DNA from: CAVURS01 sp963795385
GTDB lineage: Bacteria; Actinomycetota; Actinomycetes; Actinomycetales; CAVURS01
NCBI GenBank assembly: GCA_963795385.1
Contig: CAWCHK010000014.1
Span: forward strand, 434,001 to 498,000
Direction of reading: 5' to 3'
Length of the DNA stretch: 64,000 nucleotides
The translations under genes were made by a program, and so were the position numbers. Of the stretch, positions 59,949-64,000 are shown piece by piece. Under the pieces are notes generated by a model. The model saw nothing but the letters and a program-made list of their open reading frames with translations. It was not told the origin of the DNA and ran no database searches. Numbering within the stretch: position 1 is the first letter of the stretch; each line of letters starts with the position of its first letter.

Positions 59949-60518
59949 ATGAGGGCACAGCTGGACGTGCTGACCGAGGGATATGTCGGCGACCGGGTGG
60001 CCGGGACCGTCGTCCTGATCCGGGAGGGCGACCTGGTGGCGGTGCTCGACCCGGGCATGGTGGCCTCGCGCGACCGGATCCTGGACCCGCTCGCCGAGCT
60101 CGGGGTCGAGCCGGAGCAGGTCACCGACGTGATCTTCAGCCACCACCACCCGGACCACACCGTGAATGCGGCGCTCTTCCGGTCGGCCCGGGTGCACGAC
60201 TTCCAGGCGACGTACGTGGACGACGAGTGGATCGACCGCGAGTTCGAGGACGGCGCCTCACTGCTGTCGCCGTCGGTCCGGCTGCTGCTGACGCCCGGGC
60301 ACACGCCGCAGGACGTGACCACGGTCGTCGACACCGACGGGGGGCTCGTGGTCTGCACCCACCTGTGGTGGAGCGTGGACGGGCCGCTCGAGGACCCTTA
60401 CGCCACCGACGCCGCGGAGCTGCGCCGGTCGCGCGACCTGGTCCTCGCCCTGGGGCCGGCCTCGATCGTGCCGGGTCACGGTGCGCCGTTCGCGCCGGGG
60501 ACGGAGACGCCTCGCTGA
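59949..60518 (+). CDS. MBL-fold metallo-hydrolase
   Basis: 189 residues with the HxHxDH zinc motif H65-x-H67-x-D69-H70 (FSHHHPDHT), LLLTPGHTPQD for the third ligand and VPGHG near the C-terminus. It resembles MBLAC1-like small hydrolases. The start is uncertain: GAGG at 59932-59935 suits GTG 59940, whereas ATG 59949 gives the usual N-terminus. It is followed by a hairpin of the TGTCAG family. Confidence 0.85.
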   Translation: MRAQLDVLTEGYVGDRVAGTVVLIREGDLVAVLDPGMVASRDRILDPLAELGVEPEQVTDVIFSHHHPDHTVNAALFRSARVHDFQATYVDDEWIDREFEDGASLLSPSVRLLLTPGHTPQDVTTVVDTDGGLVVCTHLWWSVDGPLEDPYATDAAELRRSRDLVLALGPASIVPGHGAPFAPGTETPR

Positions 60519-60529
60519 GGTGCGCGACG

Positions 60530-60571
60530 TGTCAGTCCCTCCGGGCGCCCCAGCGCCCGGACGGCCTGACA
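60530..60571. terminator. Hairpin of the TGTCAG...CTGACA family between the MBL and HhH-GPD genes
   Basis: The inner stem TCCGGGCGC-CCCA-GCGCCCGGA (60540-60561) is perfect over 9 bp. It is flanked by TGTCAG (60530-60535) and CTGACA (60566-60571), which also pair across a 4x4 internal loop. It lies 11 bp after the MBL stop on the same strand as both genes. Confidence 0.7.
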
Positions 60572-60608
60572 ACTCATCGCGTTTGCCCGCTGTGCCAGGG
60601 TGGTCGGC

Positions 60609-61205
60609 ATGGGCGACTTCTACCTGACCGGCAACCCGGTCGCCGACCAGCTGCTCGCGAGTGACCCGAACGCCGTCCTCATCGGCATGGTGCTCGATCA
60701 GCAGGTCACGATGGAGAAGGCCTTCACCGGGCCGGCCGTGATCGCCGAGCGCATGGGGGGCACCCTGCAGGTCGCCGCCATCGCCGCGGCCGACCCCGAC
60801 GAGTTCGCCGCTCTGTGCGCGAAACCACCGGCGGTGCACCGGTTCCCGGGCTCGATGGCCGGCCGGGTCCAGGGCGTGTGCCAGGTGCTGGTCCGGGACT
60901 ACGGCGGCGAGGCCAGCACGATGTACGCCGCGGCCTCGACGGGCGCGGAGCTGAAGGCCTCGATCGGCGCGCTGCCCGGGTTCGGTGAGCAGAAGTCGTC
61001 GATCTTCGTGGCCCTGCTGGGCAAGCGGTTCGACGTCCGGCCGCCGGGGTGGGAGAAGGCCGCCGGCGGCTACGGCCGGCCCGGCACCTTCGTCAGCGTC
61101 GCGGACATCGTCGACCCCGAGTCGCTGCAGCTCGTCCGCGAGGCCAAGCGGCTGGCCAAGGCCCAGGCCAAAGCCCAGGCCAAGGCCGCCGCGCCGAAGT
61201 CCTAG
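60609..61205 (+). CDS. HhH-GPD-type base-excision repair protein
   Basis: 198 residues. It has VLIGMVLDQQVTMEKAFTGP near the N-terminus and the helix-hairpin-helix with LPGFGEQKSSIFVALLGKRF, followed by GWEKAAGGYGRPGTF, matching the small actinobacterial HhH-GPD (Endo III/AlkA-like) family. There is no Fe-S cluster. The tail is Lys/Ala-rich (KRLAKAQAKAQAKAAAPKS) and probably binds DNA. ATG 60609 begins at the conserved MGDFYLTG. Confidence 0.85.
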   Translation: MGDFYLTGNPVADQLLASDPNAVLIGMVLDQQVTMEKAFTGPAVIAERMGGTLQVAAIAAADPDEFAALCAKPPAVHRFPGSMAGRVQGVCQVLVRDYGGEASTMYAAASTGAELKASIGALPGFGEQKSSIFVALLGKRFDVRPPGWEKAAGGYGRPGTFVSVADIVDPESLQLVREAKRLAKAQAKAQAKAAAPKS

Positions 61206-61236
61206 CCCGGCGAGTGACTGGTCCCGAGGGTCAGAC

Positions 61237-61956
61237 CTAGGCCCGCCACGGAAAGGCGACCGCCCAGCCCCGCACGGGCACGCCCCACAGGGCGTCAGTC
61301 ATCTGCTCGGCCCGCTCCTGCGCGGTCACGCCGCTCGCGCTGATGTGGGCGATCTCCTGGCGCCAGATCAGGTCGGCGCCCCGGCGGCGCAGATCGATCA
61401 GGACCGCGTTGGGGTCCGTCCGGCTCGGCCAGACCCCCTGGAGCCGGTAGCCGGCCTGATCCAGCCGGTCGTCATGCTGCAGCTGCAGGCCCTCCCGGAC
61501 GAGTCGCGCGGTGACTCGCGGCGGTGTCTCCCAGGACCGGTCGGACACGGCCCGGCGTACCTCCCGCTCGTACGCCTCAGCGGCGAAGACGAGGTCGTGC
61601 GCCGGCAGGGGATCGCCGCCGGCGGGGTCCTGCTCGACCGTCGCCCCGACGAAAACGCCTGTATAGGAACGGAAGTCGGTCCAGGCGACGGTGCCGTCGG
61701 CGCGCCGGACGATCATCGGGGTCAGGTTGCCGCAGCCGGCCTCACCGCAGGAGCACCGGTAAAGGGCCACCCGCCGCCACGGGCTGGGCAGCAGAGGGGA
61801 GGGGCTCTCCAGCAGCTCGGACGGGTCGTGCCCGAGATGGTCAGGATGGTCCGTGACCTGCGCAAGGTCGACGCCGTTGACCAGCAGCCGCACCTGGGGC
61901 CAGTCCTCGTGACCGCCCGCAGCAACCGCCACGACGATCTCGAGCTCGTCCAGCAT
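61237..61956 (-). CDS. Conserved hypothetical protein with a Cys motif
   Basis: 239 residues if started at ATG 61956, where GAGGG lies 6 nt upstream; ATG 61986 is an alternative that would add 10 residues. Features are an N-terminal beta strand region (ELEIVVAVAAGGHEDWPQVRLLVNGVDL), a YRCSCGEAGCGNLTPMIVRR segment that may bind zinc and a middle part WTDFRSYTGVFVG. I recognise no named domain. It is divergent from the aminopeptidase gene. Confidence 0.65.
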   Translation of the reverse strand: MLDELEIVVAVAAGGHEDWPQVRLLVNGVDLAQVTDHPDHLGHDPSELLESPSPLLPSPWRRVALYRCSCGEAGCGNLTPMIVRRADGTVAWTDFRSYTGVFVGATVEQDPAGGDPLPAHDLVFAAEAYEREVRRAVSDRSWETPPRVTARLVREGLQLQHDDRLDQAGYRLQGVWPSRTDPNAVLIDLRRRGADLIWRQEIAHISASGVTAQERAEQMTDALWGVPVRGWAVAFPWRA

Positions 61957-62035
61957 CTCCCGCCCTCGGCTTGACCTTTCGACCATGCCGAGAGTGTCCC
62001 AGCCGCCCCGGACCGGCCCGGGTAGCGTCGCCGAC

Positions 62036-63271
62036 ATGACCGAACCCACCGCCACCAACCAGGACCGGATCGACCGGTACGCCGAGCTCGTCGTCCGGAT
62101 CGGGGTCAACGTCCAGCCCGGCCAACCGGTGTACGTCCGCGGCGATCTCTCGCACGCGCCGATCGCGGAGGCCATCGCCGAGAAGGCCTATCTCGCAGGG
62201 GCGTCGCGGGTTGTCGTGAGCTACGACGACGCCCGGGTCCGGCGAGCGGCCCTCCTGCACGGCCCGGACGAGGCGTTGACGACGTCGTACGACTGGGAGC
62301 TGGAGCAGGTGCGCTCGTGGACCCGGGACGGCGCCGCGCTGATCCGTCTCACCGGCAACGCCGACCCGCACGTCTTCGACGACGTGGACCCGGCCCGGAC
62401 GGTGCTGATCCCGCGTGAGCTGGCCGGCCTCTCCCGCGCGGCGCTGCTCGGCGGCGAGGTGCCATGGAACATCGTCGCGGCGCCGAATGCCGGGTGGGCC
62501 GAGCAGGTCTTCGGCGAGCCGGACATCGAACGCCTCTGGGATGCCGTGTCGATCGCCATGCGGCTGGACAGCGACGACGTCGTGGCCGAGTGGCGGGCCC
62601 ACTCCGACCGGCTCGGCCGTCTCGGCGCCGTGCTGACCGGGCTGGAGCTGGACGCCGTCCGCTACCACGGCGAGGGCACCGACCTCACGGCCGGGCTACC
62701 GGTGGGGGCGGTCTGGGTGGGTGGCGCCCAGACGACGGCGGCCGGCATCGCCTACCTGCCGAACCTGCCCACCGAGGAGGTCTTCACCAGCCCGGACCGG
62801 GCCCGCGCCGACGGTGTGCTGCGGACGACCCGCCCGCTCGTCATGCCCGGCGCCGGCGTGGTCGTCGAGGATCTCGTGGTCACCTTCGAGGGCGGCCGCG
62901 CGGTCGACGTGCAGGCGCGGACCGGGGCGGAAGCCGTTCGGGCCCAGCTGGATTCGGACGAGGGCGCTCGCAGCCTCGGCGAGGTGTCGCTCGTCGACGG
63001 GTCCTCCCGGGTCCGCGCCGCGGGCGTGACGTTCCACGACACGCTGTACGACGAGAACGTCGGTTGCCACGTGGCCTGGGGGCAGGGCTTCGCGATGTGC
63101 ATCCCCGGCGGTCAGGCCCTGGCGCCGGAGGAGCTGGCCGGACGCGGGCTGAACTACTCGGCCGTGCACACGGACGTCGTCATCGGCGGGCCGGGCGTCG
63201 ACGTCGACGGCATCCGGGCCGACGGCTCGGTCGTGCCCCTGATCCGCGAGGACGCCTGGGCGGTGGGCTGA
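62036..63271 (+). CDS. Aminopeptidase, M29 family (thermophilic AmpS type)
   Basis: 411 residues. The M29 metal ligands appear in order: Glu in NLPTEEVFTSP, Glu and His region in VSLVDGSSRV...FHDTLYDENVGCHVAWG, and HTDVVIGGPGVDVDG near the C-terminus. The N-terminus RIDRYAELVVRIGVNVQPGQPVYVRGD is typical of the family. It removes N-terminal residues using a two-metal (Co/Zn) site as a cytosolic dimer. ATG 62036. No gene follows within 81 bp. Confidence 0.92.
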   Translation: MTEPTATNQDRIDRYAELVVRIGVNVQPGQPVYVRGDLSHAPIAEAIAEKAYLAGASRVVVSYDDARVRRAALLHGPDEALTTSYDWELEQVRSWTRDGAALIRLTGNADPHVFDDVDPARTVLIPRELAGLSRAALLGGEVPWNIVAAPNAGWAEQVFGEPDIERLWDAVSIAMRLDSDDVVAEWRAHSDRLGRLGAVLTGLELDAVRYHGEGTDLTAGLPVGAVWVGGAQTTAAGIAYLPNLPTEEVFTSPDRARADGVLRTTRPLVMPGAGVVVEDLVVTFEGGRAVDVQARTGAEAVRAQLDSDEGARSLGEVSLVDGSSRVRAAGVTFHDTLYDENVGCHVAWGQGFAMCIPGGQALAPEELAGRGLNYSAVHTDVVIGGPGVDVDGIRADGSVVPLIREDAWAVG

Positions 63272-63352
63272 TCGTCGCTCAGTGTTCATCCCCGGGAGCG
63301 GATCCGGGTCTATCCGCGAGGGGGTTCCTGACTCTAGGGTCAGCCTCAGCTC

Positions 63353-64000
63353 ATGACTGCATCGCGGAGTCCCCGTCGCGTCGCCGTCGGCCTGATGGTC
63401 GCGGCGGCCCTGGCGCTGCCGGTCCCGGCGGCGGCGGCCCGGACACCCACGAGCGCAGCTGGCGCAATGACGGCCGCGACTGCTGGCGCGCGCCCGTCGA
63501 CGTCGGTGCGGCTCTCGGTCATGACCCAGAACATGTTCTACGGCGGCGACGACTACGACCTGAAGACCGGCGGCTTCTGCCCCGTGTCCGACGGCTGCCC
63601 GCGGGCGCTGCACCGGATCGCGGCCGCCATCACCAAGGCCAAGGCTGACGTCGTCGGACTGCAGGAGACCGAGCGCAACACAGCCGTCCTGGCCGGCCTG
63701 CTCGGGTGGTACTCCTCGCCGCGCGCTCACGTCATCTCGCGCTACCCGATCATCGAGCCGCCCGGCAGCGGCGGGATGTACGTCTTCGTGGAGCCGGCGC
63801 CCGGCCGGGTCGTCGCGGTCGCGGACTTCCACCTGCCGTCGACACCCTACGGTCCGTACGAGGTGCGGGACGGCGCCACCCGCCAGCACGTGTTGAAGCT
63901 CGAGAACACCCTCCGGGTGCCGTACATGCAGACGCAGCTCCGGGCGCTGAAACGCCTTGAGGCGCAGGGGTATCCGATCTTCGTGACCGGCGACTTCAAC
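63353..64000 (+). CDS. Secreted endonuclease/exonuclease/phosphatase-family protein, cut by the window end
   Basis: The first 216 residues only. A signal peptide (RRVAVGLMVAAALALPVPAAAA, cleavage near residue 29) precedes the EEP fold: SVMTQNMFYGGDDYD (metal-site Asn), ADVVGLQETERN (catalytic Glu), AHVISRYPII, FHLPSTPYGPY and VTGDFN at the window edge. Such extracellular proteins hydrolyse phosphodiesters, from nucleic acids to lipids. The ATG is at 63353. The remaining metal site (the C-terminal SDH motif) lies beyond the window. Confidence 0.82.
   Translation, partial: MTASRSPRRVAVGLMVAAALALPVPAAAARTPTSAAGAMTAATAGARPSTSVRLSVMTQNMFYGGDDYDLKTGGFCPVSDGCPRALHRIAAAITKAKADVVGLQETERNTAVLAGLLGWYSSPRAHVISRYPIIEPPGSGGMYVFVEPAPGRVVAVADFHLPSTPYGPYEVRDGATRQHVLKLENTLRVPYMQTQLRALKRLEAQGYPIFVTGDFN

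Noticed and set aside
1..64000. CRISPR array, integrative element, rRNA operon or replication origin
   Set aside because: No regularly spaced direct repeats with unique spacers, no integrase/transposase, no rRNA sequence and no DnaA-box cluster were seen on reading the window.

Overview
The window is very GC-rich (roughly 70 % or more by eye), uses many GTG starts, and encodes families typical of Actinomycetota: an ortholog of mycobacterial FadE5, a DUF6458 protein, a DUF2630 protein, a CsoR copper sensor, PaaN/PaaH/PaaI/PaaK, DHA2 exporters beside MarR or TetR genes, and an arginine-rich Tat-secreted protein. It reads as chromosomal DNA of a high-GC actinomycete. I cannot assign a genus. No phage, integrase, IS element, CRISPR array or rRNA was seen; the only RNA gene found is a tRNA-Gly.

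Layout. 1-4.4 kb: end of a membrane protein, a DesK/NarX-type two-component pair, and a large membrane-anchored Fe-S oxidoreductase. 4.4-7.7 kb: a leftward run ending dcd - hypothetical - nucleotidyltransferase, a tRNA-Gly(CCC), and a TMEM175-like channel. 7.5-12.6 kb: two MFS exporters, msrA, a TetR gene with a twin-operator intergenic region, and a Tat-secreted protein. 12.7-18.7 kb: fadE5, DUF6458, arfB, a frameshifted nitrilase and a CopD-CtaG fusion. 18.7-25 kb: marR-DHA2 exporter, then the branched-chain/pyruvate-type 2-oxoacid dehydrogenase operon E1alpha-E1beta-E2. 25.3-28.2 kb: a Gly/Thr-rich secreted protein cut by an in-frame TAG, hisC and a holin-like membrane protein. 28.2-33.4 kb: part of the phenylacetate catabolon (paaN divergent from paaH-paaI-paaK). 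33.5-35.3 kb: an unusual two-gene cassette of a small membrane protein and a membrane-tethered metzincin-like protease. 35.3-41 kb: diiron ferritin-like protein, low-molecular-weight phosphatase, galE, fructosamine-kinase-like protein, arginase-like protein, AraC regulator and DUF1772 protein. 41-49.4 kb: a tightly packed leftward operon with a one-TM protein, transglutaminase-DUF2126 amidoligase, circularly permuted ATP-grasp/alpha-E protein, a second transglutaminase and a zinc metallopeptidase. This is a predicted peptide-ligation system whose product is unknown. 49.5-56.6 kb: frameshifted VOC gene, purB, lipoprotein, csoR, a minisatellite block, anti-sigma-type kinase, TPR-like and TetR genes. 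56.7-64 kb: DHA2 exporter, Orn/Lys/Arg decarboxylase, MBL hydrolase, HhH-GPD protein, M29 aminopeptidase and the start of a secreted EEP-family protein.

Two themes stand out beyond the genes. First, three intergenic sites carry hairpins bounded by TGTCAG...CTGACA with different inner stems, which looks like a dispersed repeat or terminator family. Second, four genes show single-base lesions (nitrilase, VOC, exporter tail, secreted protein). These may be real decay or unresolved assembly errors and should be checked against reads before any biological reading.
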